From Aigarchaeota archaeon (GTDB taxonomy: Archaea; Thermoproteota; Nitrososphaeria_A; Caldarchaeales; Calditenuaceae): a stretch of 64,000 bases of DNA. Shown one piece after another: positions 49,581 to 56,621 of this stretch. The stretch is from NCBI GenBank assembly GCA_025059745.1, contig JANXDH010000004.1:332618-396617 (forward strand), in the 5' to 3' direction. The stretch's first letter is position 1. Every line of letters starts with the position of its first letter. Under the pieces are notes generated by a model. The model searched no databases and was not told where the DNA came from. It worked only from the letters and a program-made list of their open reading frames with translations. The position numbers and the translations under genes were made by a program.

Positions 49581-50189
49581 ATGCGAGTGAGGATGTTCCC
49601 GATCGGTCTGGGAAAGATAATCCTACACGCTGCATCTAGGCCCGATACGGAGGTCGCAGGACTCCTGATCGGTAAGGAGTCCCGTAAAGTACTGGAGGTC
49701 TGGGACGCCGAGACTGGCCCTCAGGAGGGTGGTCGCGGTTACGTGAGGCTATCGGAGGAATTCATAGCTGCGACGGTCGAGAAGCTGCACTCTTCAAAAT
49801 CAGAGCTGTACATAGTGGGGTGGTACCACTCACATCCAGGTTTCGGAGTCTTCCTTTCTCAGATAGACGTCCAGACTCAGCTAAATTATCAGGCGATGTA
49901 CCCGAAGGCGATCGCCCTGGTCATCGACCCCTCGGAGTACGTCATAACGAGGAAGATAAGTGACGTCTCTTTTAAGGTATATCAGGTCAACGAGACGCGC
50001 GGGGTGGTGGAACTGCCGGTACAGATAGGTCTCGCGAGGGGCAAGCTGCTCGAATCCACGATCTCAGGCCTCAGGGACTACCAAGAAGGGTTGACGAGGT
50101 TCAGTGGCGTACCTCATTTATTAGTGAGCAAGACGATCCACTCATTAAGCACTATGAGGAGGAAGCTATGGGGGGTGAATAACAGGTGA
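49581..50189 (+). CDS. Rpn11-like JAMM deubiquitinase
   Basis: A 202-residue JAMM/MPN+ protease very like the proteasome lid subunit Rpn11. The zinc site is Glu24, His83, His85 and Asp96 in WYHSHPGFGVFLSQIDVQTQLNYQ, in the same order as Rpn11. A helical C-terminal extension (LARGKLLESTISGLRDYQEGLTRFSG) also recalls Rpn11. Likely roles are trimming the Ubl precursor and removing Ubl from proteins. It is divergent from Ubl and overlaps a coiled-coil gene. An equivalent gene heads the ubiquitin cluster of Candidatus Caldiarchaeum. Confidence 0.94.
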   Translation: MRVRMFPIGLGKIILHAASRPDTEVAGLLIGKESRKVLEVWDAETGPQEGGRGYVRLSEEFIAATVEKLHSSKSELYIVGWYHSHPGFGVFLSQIDVQTQLNYQAMYPKAIALVIDPSEYVITRKISDVSFKVYQVNETRGVVELPVQIGLARGKLLESTISGLRDYQEGLTRFSGVPHLLVSKTIHSLSTMRRKLWGVNNR

Positions 50190-50968
50190 GCGAGAGGAGG
50201 AGGATCATCATCAGGAAGAAGGCCGCGGAACCGATCGATGAACCAAACCCCCTCAACACTGAGCCTCAATTTGAACAGAGCGTAACACGACAGCCCGAGC
50301 AGACACCTCAACTCCCTCCTCAGATTAAGTTCAGCGATATCGATCCCTTGACGCTCGCCTACAAGTCGTTCGATAGTTTGATGGAACGCGTGGCACACAT
50401 AAAGAGGATCGATCACGTGGTGCAGAAGGTCTTCTACCGGATGGACACGGTCGACCTTAAGGTAGTGAAGAAGAAGATCGACGAGGTCAACGGCTTACGT
50501 AGCCAACTGCTCACGGAACTGGGTGAGGTAGAGCTCGCGATAAACGAGGCAATATCACACCTTGAGAACAGCATGGCCGTACACGAGGAGGAGCTTTTTA
50601 ACAGGCTGGTCGAGCTCGAGTCTATGAGGGAGATGGAGGAAGAGGGTAAGAGAGTCGACAGGTCCGCGATAGAGAGGATCGAGCAAGAGACCAACGGATT
50701 GAGGGAGAGCATCTCTTCAGTGAGACAGAAGATCGTCGACCTCCAGTCCAAGTTAGATGTGGTCAGGTCGTTACCGGCGAAATTGACCGAGATGACGACG
50801 AGCAAGGAGGTCGTCGAGTCCCTTTACAAGGACCTACTAGCCAAGTTTAAGGAGGAGTCGAGGATAAGACCGTTGATAGATAAGATAATGCAGGACGAAG
50901 TGATACCTAGGGAGTACGCCGTAATCTACGTCTGGAAGAAGGTCTTTAAACCAACTATCTCGGAGTAG
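50186..50968 (+). CDS. Coiled-coil protein coupled to the Rpn11-like gene
   Basis: A 260-residue protein of unknown function. The first 55 residues are basic then proline- and glutamine-rich (RQPEQTPQLPPQ), probably disordered. Residues about 60-215 form long charged heptad-like helices (VDLKVVKKKIDEVNGLRSQLL, EELFNRLVELESMREMEEEGK). A compact tail (PREYAVIYVWKKVFKP) ends the protein. No transmembrane segment. The GTG start overlaps the protease stop (GTGA), so the two are translated together and probably act together. Candidate roles are substrate adaptor, lid-like scaffold or cytoskeletal partner; none is proven. Confidence 0.7.
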   Translation: MSERRRIIIRKKAAEPIDEPNPLNTEPQFEQSVTRQPEQTPQLPPQIKFSDIDPLTLAYKSFDSLMERVAHIKRIDHVVQKVFYRMDTVDLKVVKKKIDEVNGLRSQLLTELGEVELAINEAISHLENSMAVHEEELFNRLVELESMREMEEEGKRVDRSAIERIEQETNGLRESISSVRQKIVDLQSKLDVVRSLPAKLTEMTTSKEVVESLYKDLLAKFKEESRIRPLIDKIMQDEVIPREYAVIYVWKKVFKPTISE

Positions 50969-50972
50969 AACG

Positions 50973-51527
50973 TTATATTAACCCTCTTTTTATCACGAGT
51001 GAGGCGCCGTAACCGCCCGCACAGCTGAGCACTAGGTTGACCGACACCGCAGTGGCAACGAGTATCATGAGTAAGGTCGCAGTACCTGATATAACACCAG
51101 AAAATATTAAGACAGCCATTGCGACGAACCCCTCTGCTGTACCGCTCGCGCCGTTGGCTAACATGATTGATTTAGTTCGCCTTGCAGACTGAGCGTAGTT
51201 GCCAAACGACGCGATAACCAAGTCGTAGATCAACCCAGCTACGGGTGACGCTACCAACAGATACGGTGCAGGTGCGGGGATGGTGAGGAGGAAGATGACC
51301 CCCGATACCGTTCCGAACAGGGTCCCGCTCCACCTCATTCTAGAGGAGGCTGACGCGCATGAGATGAAGAGGCCTCTAAAGAAGTGGGACGGGTAACCCC
51401 TTATCAATGGTCCTGCCAGCAAGGCCAACGTAACCGACGATACTATGTACAATGCCGCGAATATCCCCACGTTCGTTATCCCCCTAGTCAAATGTACTGA
51501 CCTTTGTTCATTACCACTCTGATTCAT
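50973..51527 (-). CDS. Polytopic membrane protein, possibly ECF-type substrate-binding component
   Basis: A 184-residue protein with about five to six hydrophobic segments (VGIFAALYIVSSVTLALLAGPL, GTVSGVIFLLTIPAPAPYLLVASPVAGLIYDLVIASFG, FVAMAVLIFSGVISG, LLMILVATAVSVNLVLS). The order and glycine-rich loops resemble S components of energy-coupling-factor vitamin transporters, but no ATPase gene is nearby and I see no diagnostic motif. Convergent with the coiled-coil gene. Function is unknown. Confidence 0.55.
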   Translation of the reverse strand: MNQSGNEQRSVHLTRGITNVGIFAALYIVSSVTLALLAGPLIRGYPSHFFRGLFISCASASSRMRWSGTLFGTVSGVIFLLTIPAPAPYLLVASPVAGLIYDLVIASFGNYAQSARRTKSIMLANGASGTAEGFVAMAVLIFSGVISGTATLLMILVATAVSVNLVLSCAGGYGASLVIKRGLI

Positions 51528-51659
51528 GAGTGTTATTGTGGAATTAACAAATGATCTTAATAAACTTTTGTCAATAAATCCCTATTGTCTCTGATTTTTA
51601 TACCCAAGATAGAGCCTTTGAGGCCATCAACCTAAATAAACCTACCCTCCGGAACCACT

Positions 51660-52106
51660 CTAAGAGTGACCTAAGATGGTCATGAAATCGTCCTCTCCAA
51701 TCGGTCTCATACCTCCCTGGAAGTAGGACCACCACCTGTCCTTATTCTTTATGAAGCTGACCTCGTCGATGACCTCAGCGACCTCTACCCTTCTCTCCCA
51801 TAACTTGCCCGAGATCTCGAAGCAATACTCGAAAGTTATAGAAGGGTAGCCTAAGAGTTGCCCCCTCCTCACTCGGTCGAGCGGTTTAACGGTTGATGTC
51901 ACCACACAGTCGCCAGCAAAGTGTTTTCCATTTCTCGAGCTGACGAAGAAGATGGCCCTGTCACCCTCAGCTACCTTCTTCCGGAACGGGTTCTTGTCGC
52001 TTATACTCCAGAACTTGTTCTCTATCCTGTTCTCCAATACTTTATCTGCGTCTATAATTTTTCCCTCGGAGTTCCTATGATCTTTCACTATCAGCAACCA
52101 AAACAT
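51660..52106 (-). CDS. EVE-domain protein
   Basis: A 148-residue EVE/UPF0310 protein of the PUA-like fold. It has the typical opening FWLLIVKDHRN, the NKFWSISDKNPFRKKVAEGDRAIFFVSS core and the GGMRPIGEDDFMTIL end. EVE domains bind modified bases in DNA or RNA and occur in defence and RNA-modification settings. Here it stands alone, with no restriction or modification genes nearby, so a house-keeping RNA role is at least as likely. The 133-nt upstream gap has its promoter in an AT-rich stretch. Confidence 0.85.
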   Translation of the reverse strand: MFWLLIVKDHRNSEGKIIDADKVLENRIENKFWSISDKNPFRKKVAEGDRAIFFVSSRNGKHFAGDCVVTSTVKPLDRVRRGQLLGYPSITFEYCFEISGKLWERRVEVAEVIDEVSFIKNKDRWWSYFQGGMRPIGEDDFMTILGHS

Positions 52107-52136
52107 ACTTCTCTCAGATATTTTTTTAAAACATAA

Positions 52137-52147
52137 TTTTATATAAG
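52137..52147 (+). promoter_or_regulatory. TATA-like box of the sugar dehydrogenase-like gene
   Basis: TTTTATATAAG ends 21 nt before ATG 52169, supporting a leaderless mRNA. The T-run at 52121-52127 just upstream may end transcripts entering from the left. Confidence 0.5.
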
Positions 52148-52168
52148 TATTCTATGAATGAGTAAGAT

Positions 52169-53296
52169 ATGAGCGGTCTCAGCCGAAGGAAACTCCTCTT
52201 ACTATCGATCTCGATCATATCTGGGTACTTGGCTTACGTGATCCTGAGGGAGAACGTCCCGAGTGGTGGAAGGGGGCCTGATATAATGACGATAGATGAG
52301 ATTATCGGGAATCTGGATACTCCTTGGTCCATCTCGTTCATCTCTGATGACGAGGCGATCGTGACCGAGAGGTTTGGACGCGTGAGCGTACTGGATACGT
52401 CCACTGGAAGACTAGACGTATTGGGTGAGGTGCAGGCCAACGAGATAGGCGAGGGAGGCCTTCTGGGGTCTGCGGTTAGGAGAACGCGAGGCGGCATCGA
52501 GATATTCCTCTACTATACCTACAGAAGGGGTGGCTCCATACTCAACCGCGTGTCTAAATTCGACACCAAGTTGAGGGACGAGACGATACTGTTGGATGAG
52601 ATCCCTGGGGCTGGAATTCACAACGGAGGGCGGTTGAAGATTGGCCCGGATGACAGACTCTACGTCACTACCGGTGACGCAGGACGACCTGAATTGGCTC
52701 AGTCAGTTAGCTCGCTGGCCGGCAAGATACTCAGGTTGAACCCCGACGGCTCGGTACCGAACGATAACCCCTTTAGAGGGTCCCCTGTCTACAGCCTCGG
52801 TCACCGAAACCCTCAAGGTATCGATTGGCATCCAGTGACTAAGAGACTATACTCGACCGAGCACGGCCCGACGGGTGAGAGGCTTCAGTTCGCCCACGAC
52901 GAGATCAACCTGATAACACCCGGAGGTAACTACGGCTGGCCCGAGGTGATAGGTAGGGGAAACGTCCGGGATTACATAGACCCGATATGGGAGAGCGGCT
53001 CGGAGACCTGGGCCCCCTCTGGTTGTACGTTCTACTCAGGTTCTCAAAACCCTGAGTGGCGGAACAACTTCATCTTCGCGGCGCTCAGGGGGGCCCATCT
53101 ACAGAGGCTGGTGTTGAGCGGTGATGGGGTAACGGTCGTACAGTCTGAGAGGCTCTTACGCGGCGACTTCGGGAGGCTCCGCGACGTAGTCGAGGGGCCT
53201 GACGGGTCACTCTACGTACTGACGAGTAACAGGGACGGCAGAGGCTCCCCTAGATCGAACGACGACAAGGTCCTGAGAATATCGTGGAGAGGTTAG
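52169..53296 (+). CDS. PQQ-dependent aldose sugar dehydrogenase-like protein
   Basis: A 375-residue beta-propeller protein with an N-terminal export signal or anchor (RRKLLLLSISIISGYLAYVIL). The family motifs are TPWSISFI, EGGLLGSAV, FLYYTYR, IHNGGRLKIGPDDRLYVTTGDAG, YSLGHRNPQGIDWHP and EHGPTG..DEINLITPGGNYGWPE. This is the soluble aldose sugar dehydrogenase/YliI group. It would oxidise sugars outside the membrane with PQQ and pass electrons to the respiratory chain. PQQ-synthesis genes are not in the window, so the cofactor would be scavenged or made elsewhere. Confidence 0.88.
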   Translation: MSGLSRRKLLLLSISIISGYLAYVILRENVPSGGRGPDIMTIDEIIGNLDTPWSISFISDDEAIVTERFGRVSVLDTSTGRLDVLGEVQANEIGEGGLLGSAVRRTRGGIEIFLYYTYRRGGSILNRVSKFDTKLRDETILLDEIPGAGIHNGGRLKIGPDDRLYVTTGDAGRPELAQSVSSLAGKILRLNPDGSVPNDNPFRGSPVYSLGHRNPQGIDWHPVTKRLYSTEHGPTGERLQFAHDEINLITPGGNYGWPEVIGRGNVRDYIDPIWESGSETWAPSGCTFYSGSQNPEWRNNFIFAALRGAHLQRLVLSGDGVTVVQSERLLRGDFGRLRDVVEGPDGSLYVLTSNRDGRGSPRSNDDKVLRISWRG

Positions 53297-53348
53297 GGTC
53301 ATACCAGGGTCACACGTATCTCGTTCAGCGTCTGAAACTATTAATCAG

Positions 53349-53663
53349 GTGATGCAGAAACTAGGGGGGATGCGTTGTAGCAGCTGTAGTGCGGATCTGC
53401 CTGATGACGCGAGGTTCTGCGTCTCCTGCGGGTCTCCCGTAATCATAGGTATACAGGCAGTTGGTTTACGTTGTTACGTTCACCCGGAGAGGTTCCCGGT
53501 GACCAAGTGCACCCTCTGCAACCGCGCGATCTGCACCTCATGTAGAATGGTCTACGCGGGCAAGGTGGTGTGCAAGGTCTGTTATATGAAAGACATCATA
53601 CCGTCGAACGCCATAAACAACCTGAAGCTGTACGTTTTCGCCAGATCAACGATACCGAGGTAA
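53349..53663 (+). CDS. Zinc-ribbon plus B-box-like zinc-finger protein
   Basis: A 104-residue protein with two metal-binding units. The first is a zinc ribbon (CSSCSADLPDDARFCVSCGSP). The second has CYVHPERFPVTKCTLCNRAICTSCRMVY and CKVCY, which resembles a B-box/treble clef with up to two zinc ions. Zinc-ribbon plus B-box is common in prokaryotic membrane rhomboid-like and adaptor proteins, and it is also a possible candidate for a missing E3-like partner of the Ubl system. It precedes the roadblock-GTPase genes by 66 nt and may be co-transcribed with them. Possible starts are ATG at 53352 or 53370. Confidence 0.7.
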   Translation: MMQKLGGMRCSSCSADLPDDARFCVSCGSPVIIGIQAVGLRCYVHPERFPVTKCTLCNRAICTSCRMVYAGKVVCKVCYMKDIIPSNAINNLKLYVFARSTIPR

Positions 53664-53729
53664 TTTATAGCTAGTAGGTCGATGGCATAGATAGATAGAG
53701 TTTAAAGGCTTGTATATCGATCTAAAGCG

Positions 53730-54341
53730 GTGATGGTGGAGGTCAGCGAAGCCGTACTGTTCGTGCTATCGGCCACTATACTCGCCGCTTTACTCGTATC
53801 TATAGCGAGCATACTGGTGATGAGGAGCGCTATAAGGGACGCAAAGGAGATAGCGATAAGCGCAAAGCTGGAGATGGAGAATATCAAGGCCCGCGAGGTG
53901 CCCCAGGAGACCGAGGAGAGGCAACCCCCGCCCCCTCCTCAACCCACACCTCAACCTACAGTAGAACCCCCCCGCCCCCTCCACCCCCATCCTGTATACA
54001 CGACGCTAGAGGAGATGTCGAAGGGATACGAACTCACCTCGGTGATGCTCTTTGATTCGGTCGGTCTGCCAATAGATCACGTGAACGTTGTCTCCCCGGA
54101 GAGAGGCGCGGCCCTACTCGCCGAGCTAGCGAGCGCCGCAGCGATAGACGGTGATCATTCCTTCGTGACCGTTGGTAACGGTTACTTCGAGATAGTCGCG
54201 AAGGTCGAGAGAATAGGGGACAGGGTGATCTACATCTACGCGAAGACCAACGTCGAGCCGAACAGATCGAGGGTCGTAGAGATCGTTAAGTCCGCTAGGG
54301 AGGTGTTGGGCAACGTCCTCTCGAGGCGGCTAGAGAGATGA
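53730..54341 (+). CDS. Membrane-anchored roadblock/LC7-like protein
   Basis: A 203-residue protein. One N-terminal transmembrane helix (about residues 7-31) leads to a short helical stalk and a proline-rich linker (about residues 64-88, PPPPPQPTPQP). A roadblock/LC7-like domain follows (LTSVMLFDSVGLPIDHVN, GAALLAELASAAAI, YFEIVAKVERIGDRVIYIYAK). Roadblock proteins such as MglB and LAMTOR subunits bind small GTPases. Its stop overlaps the next roadblock gene by 4 nt. It could place the GTPase at the membrane. No signal-transducing domain is on the outside of the membrane. Confidence 0.78.
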   Translation: MMVEVSEAVLFVLSATILAALLVSIASILVMRSAIRDAKEIAISAKLEMENIKAREVPQETEERQPPPPPQPTPQPTVEPPRPLHPHPVYTTLEEMSKGYELTSVMLFDSVGLPIDHVNVVSPERGAALLAELASAAAIDGDHSFVTVGNGYFEIVAKVERIGDRVIYIYAKTNVEPNRSRVVEIVKSAREVLGNVLSRRLER

Positions 54342-54691
54342 CCTATATCTCTCCAGAGGTCCAGAGGAGGATAGAGGAGCTGTTCAAGGTCAGCAAGGGC
54401 GCGATAGAGTCGATAATAGTGACCAAGCCGGACGGAACGCCGACGGCCTACGTAAATCTAAAGAAAATACACCCGGACTTCTTGGCCGCGGCGGTCTCTT
54501 CGGTTGCGGGCGTCCTCTCGTCCATACTGGAGACGCTGGAGCTGGGCTACTTCAAGAGGTTACACGTTGAGCTGGAGGACAAGAGGTTCATCTTCGTCGT
54601 CCCGCTGGGCAGCGACGTCGTAGCAATCACCACCAAACCTAGTCCCAACGTTGGGTTCATAGACCTACTCATCGACCTCTACCTAAAATAA
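54338..54691 (+). CDS. Roadblock/LC7 domain protein
   Basis: A 117-residue soluble roadblock-domain protein with helix ISPEVQRRIEELFKVSKGAIESIIVTKPDGTPTAYVN, then AAVSSVAGVLSSILETLELG, YFKRLHVELEDKRFIFVVPLGSDVVAITT. It would pair with the membrane-bound roadblock protein, with which it overlaps, and with the GTPase gene 58 nt downstream. In MglA/MglB and conservon systems the roadblock protein acts as GTPase-activating or scaffold partner. Confidence 0.82.
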   Translation: MTYISPEVQRRIEELFKVSKGAIESIIVTKPDGTPTAYVNLKKIHPDFLAAAVSSVAGVLSSILETLELGYFKRLHVELEDKRFIFVVPLGSDVVAITTKPSPNVGFIDLLIDLYLK

Positions 54692-54716
54692 TATCCGGTC
54701 CGATTTTTGGAATGCT

Positions 54717-54724
54717 GTTTATAT
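54717..54724 (+). promoter_or_regulatory. TATA-like box of the GTPase gene
   Basis: TTTATATG lies 26-33 nt before ATG 54750. This supports ATG 54750 over the upstream in-frame GTG 54735 and suggests that the GTPase can also be transcribed on its own. Confidence 0.55.
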
Positions 54725-54749
54725 GTAGGTACACGTGATCTCAATCCAG

Positions 54750-55292
54750 ATGGCCGTCAAGGCTAAGTATACGCCCTCGATAAAGGTCGTGGTCACGGGG
54801 CCGTTCAACGCGGGGAAGACCACCCTAGTCAGGACGCTTACGGAGATAAGCATAGGGACCGAGAGGCCGCTATCTAGACCAGAGGAGAGGGCGGTGAAGA
54901 GCGAGACCACTGTGGGACTGGACTTCGGTCTGGTCAACTTGGGTGACGGTCACGTCGTGAGGCTCTTCGGTACACCGGGGCAACGTAGGTTCTCCTTTAT
55001 GTGGAAGATATTGAGCGTGGGCATGCACGGTTACATACTCATGGTCGACTCAACTGATGAGGAGTCAATCATGGAGTCCGGCAGGATATATCAGGAGTTC
55101 AAGAGTATCAGTCCGGGAACACCGCACGTGATATCCGCCAACAAACAGGACATGCCTAACGCTTTATCACCCGACGATATACGCATTGCGCTCGACCTCC
55201 CTGAGGAGGCCCCGATCGTACCCACTGTAGCAAAGGATCACTCTAGTGCGTGGGAGACGTTGAGGACACTGCTCAGGGTATGCGCGAGATGA
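54750..55292 (+). CDS. Small Ras-like GTPase (COG2229/MglA/CvnD-like)
   Basis: About 180 residues. G1 is VTGPFNAGKTTLVRTL, G2 a threonine in SETTVGLDFG, G3 is LFGTPGQRRFSFMW (usual Asp replaced by Gly, typical for the COG2229 group), and G4 is SANKQD. This group occurs in bacterial conservons with roadblock proteins and resembles eukaryotic Arf and SRP-receptor beta. It has no lipid-anchor motif, so the transmembrane roadblock protein may recruit it. It probably works as a polarity or membrane switch. The ATG at 54750 is favoured. Confidence 0.88.
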   Translation: MAVKAKYTPSIKVVVTGPFNAGKTTLVRTLTEISIGTERPLSRPEERAVKSETTVGLDFGLVNLGDGHVVRLFGTPGQRRFSFMWKILSVGMHGYILMVDSTDEESIMESGRIYQEFKSISPGTPHVISANKQDMPNALSPDDIRIALDLPEEAPIVPTVAKDHSSAWETLRTLLRVCAR

Positions 55293-55293
55293 G

Positions 55294-55839
55294 TCAGAAC
55301 CTGACCCAGTTGAAGATGAGATAATCCACGCGTCCGCTCTCTAAGTCCGGGATCGCAATTATGAAGTGCTTCCTCACTGTGGTGGCGAGCCTGCCCGCCC
55401 TTACCAACTCTGTCGCCGATATCCTGTCCTCACGACCCTTCACTTGCACTATGAAGGGAGCGTGTTCCAGTCCCGGCCCCTCCTTGTAGACCGCGAAGTC
55501 GCTCCCGAACTTTATGCCCGACGTCACCACGAAGCCTCGCCTCCTCAGGTCCCTATAGACGGCGTATAGATCCCTGAACCTCTCGTAGCTCCTCTCTCCC
55601 TCCTCATCGAGCTCCTCGAGAGAGAGCGATCTCCCGTCCCTCCTCACTTCTATCACTCCCTCCTCGACCAGATACCTCGCCTCTATGAGGTCTAGGACGA
55701 GCGGCTCATCGAACTCGAGGTCCTTGGGTTTGGGCACACCGAGCGGTTTACCGAAGAACCCGCTCTTGAAGACGCTCCGACCAGCCTCTACATCGAGTAC
55801 TATCACGTTACCTTCTATGAAATGTGTGCGTATCTTCAT
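55294..55839 (-). CDS. endA: tRNA-splicing endonuclease subunit
   Basis: 181 residues, starting at ATG 55839 (the frame could extend 10 codons upstream into the stop region of the neighbour). The catalytic domain has the tyrosine in GIKFGSDFAVY, histidine in LEHAPFIV and lysine in TTVRKHFII, the three residues that cut bulge-helix-bulge RNA. The length suits the short subunit of alpha4 or alpha2beta2 enzymes, and a second, structural subunit would have to lie elsewhere. It would remove the introns in the three tRNAs of this window, including the non-canonical ones, which usually need the heterotetramer type. Follows the PhoU-like gene by 7 nt. Confidence 0.93.
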   Translation of the reverse strand: MKIRTHFIEGNVIVLDVEAGRSVFKSGFFGKPLGVPKPKDLEFDEPLVLDLIEARYLVEEGVIEVRRDGRSLSLEELDEEGERSYERFRDLYAVYRDLRRRGFVVTSGIKFGSDFAVYKEGPGLEHAPFIVQVKGREDRISATELVRAGRLATTVRKHFIIAIPDLESGRVDYLIFNWVRF

Positions 55840-55846
55840 AATGAGC

Positions 55847-56500
55847 TCAGGATACCAGGAACAGCGCACGGAGTATGTCCGCAGTCTCCTCAGTCTTATC
55901 TGCCATCTCCTCGAGTAAATATACTATCTCTCTTGATAGTAGAAGAACCGGAATGCTCACGTGCGATCTCAGAATGGTTATATCGGCCTTTCTGAAGATC
56001 TCATCTACCTGACGTTCCTGAACTTCGATCTCCCATAACTTCTTATGTAGGGTCATAGAGTCGATCCTGACAGCCAGGACAGCGTCCCTAAGCTTCTCGA
56101 TGATCGTGAGGACGCTCATAGAAAGATCGGACATGCACCTGCAAGCATCAGAGTTGACTTTTGAGATCTTAGTAAGCTCGACGATCCTGAACGCAGCCGC
56201 CTCAGCTTTGTCGGCGAGTGTCTCGAGGTCGTTCGTGAGTCTTATCAGGTCCTCTCGGGTATCAAGCAGAGACCCCGCCTTGGAGATGTGGTCCTCGATC
56301 GACCTCTTGACCATCTTGTTCTCCTCGTCTAGCTTCAACACCTTCTCGTAGAGCCTCTCGAGCGGTTCAGAGGACTTGGCCGTCATCAGCTCATCGATCA
56401 TCTGAGTGAGTATCCTAGCGGTCTCGAGCGTCTTCCTAACCTGCTCTTGGGCGAGTTCCATGACCGTCATCTTGAGGTCGTCGAGATTCACCTTCGGCAT
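55847..56500 (-). CDS. PhoU-like DUF47 family protein
   Basis: A 217-residue all-helical protein (LDDLKMTVMELAQEQVRKTLETARILTQMIDEL, then DTREDLIRLTNDLETLADKAEAAAFRIVELTKI). It fits the DUF47/PhoU-related family, which often works with phosphate (Pit) transporters, possibly as a metal-binding regulator. No phosphate transporter gene is adjacent; EndA follows directly. The ATG at 56500 is supported by the usual N-terminal helix. Confidence 0.8.
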   Translation of the reverse strand: MPKVNLDDLKMTVMELAQEQVRKTLETARILTQMIDELMTAKSSEPLERLYEKVLKLDEENKMVKRSIEDHISKAGSLLDTREDLIRLTNDLETLADKAEAAAFRIVELTKISKVNSDACRCMSDLSMSVLTIIEKLRDAVLAVRIDSMTLHKKLWEIEVQERQVDEIFRKADITILRSHVSIPVLLLSREIVYLLEEMADKTEETADILRALFLVS

Positions 56501-56621
56501 TGACCATACACACCCTATCTGCTAACTGTACTACTAGTCCCACACATATATAGATGTAGTCCGGCCGAGAGGGTTTACCCCACACCGAGACATCATCTGA
56601 GCTACGGTCCATCCCCACATC

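Noticed and set aside
51660..52106. EVE-domain gene as part of a defence island
   Set aside because: No restriction, helicase, nuclease or toxin genes surround it.
56501..56621. C/D-box sRNA on the minus strand before aconitase (ATGATGT)
   Set aside because: A C-like box is present but no D or D' CTGA box follows at a suitable distance.
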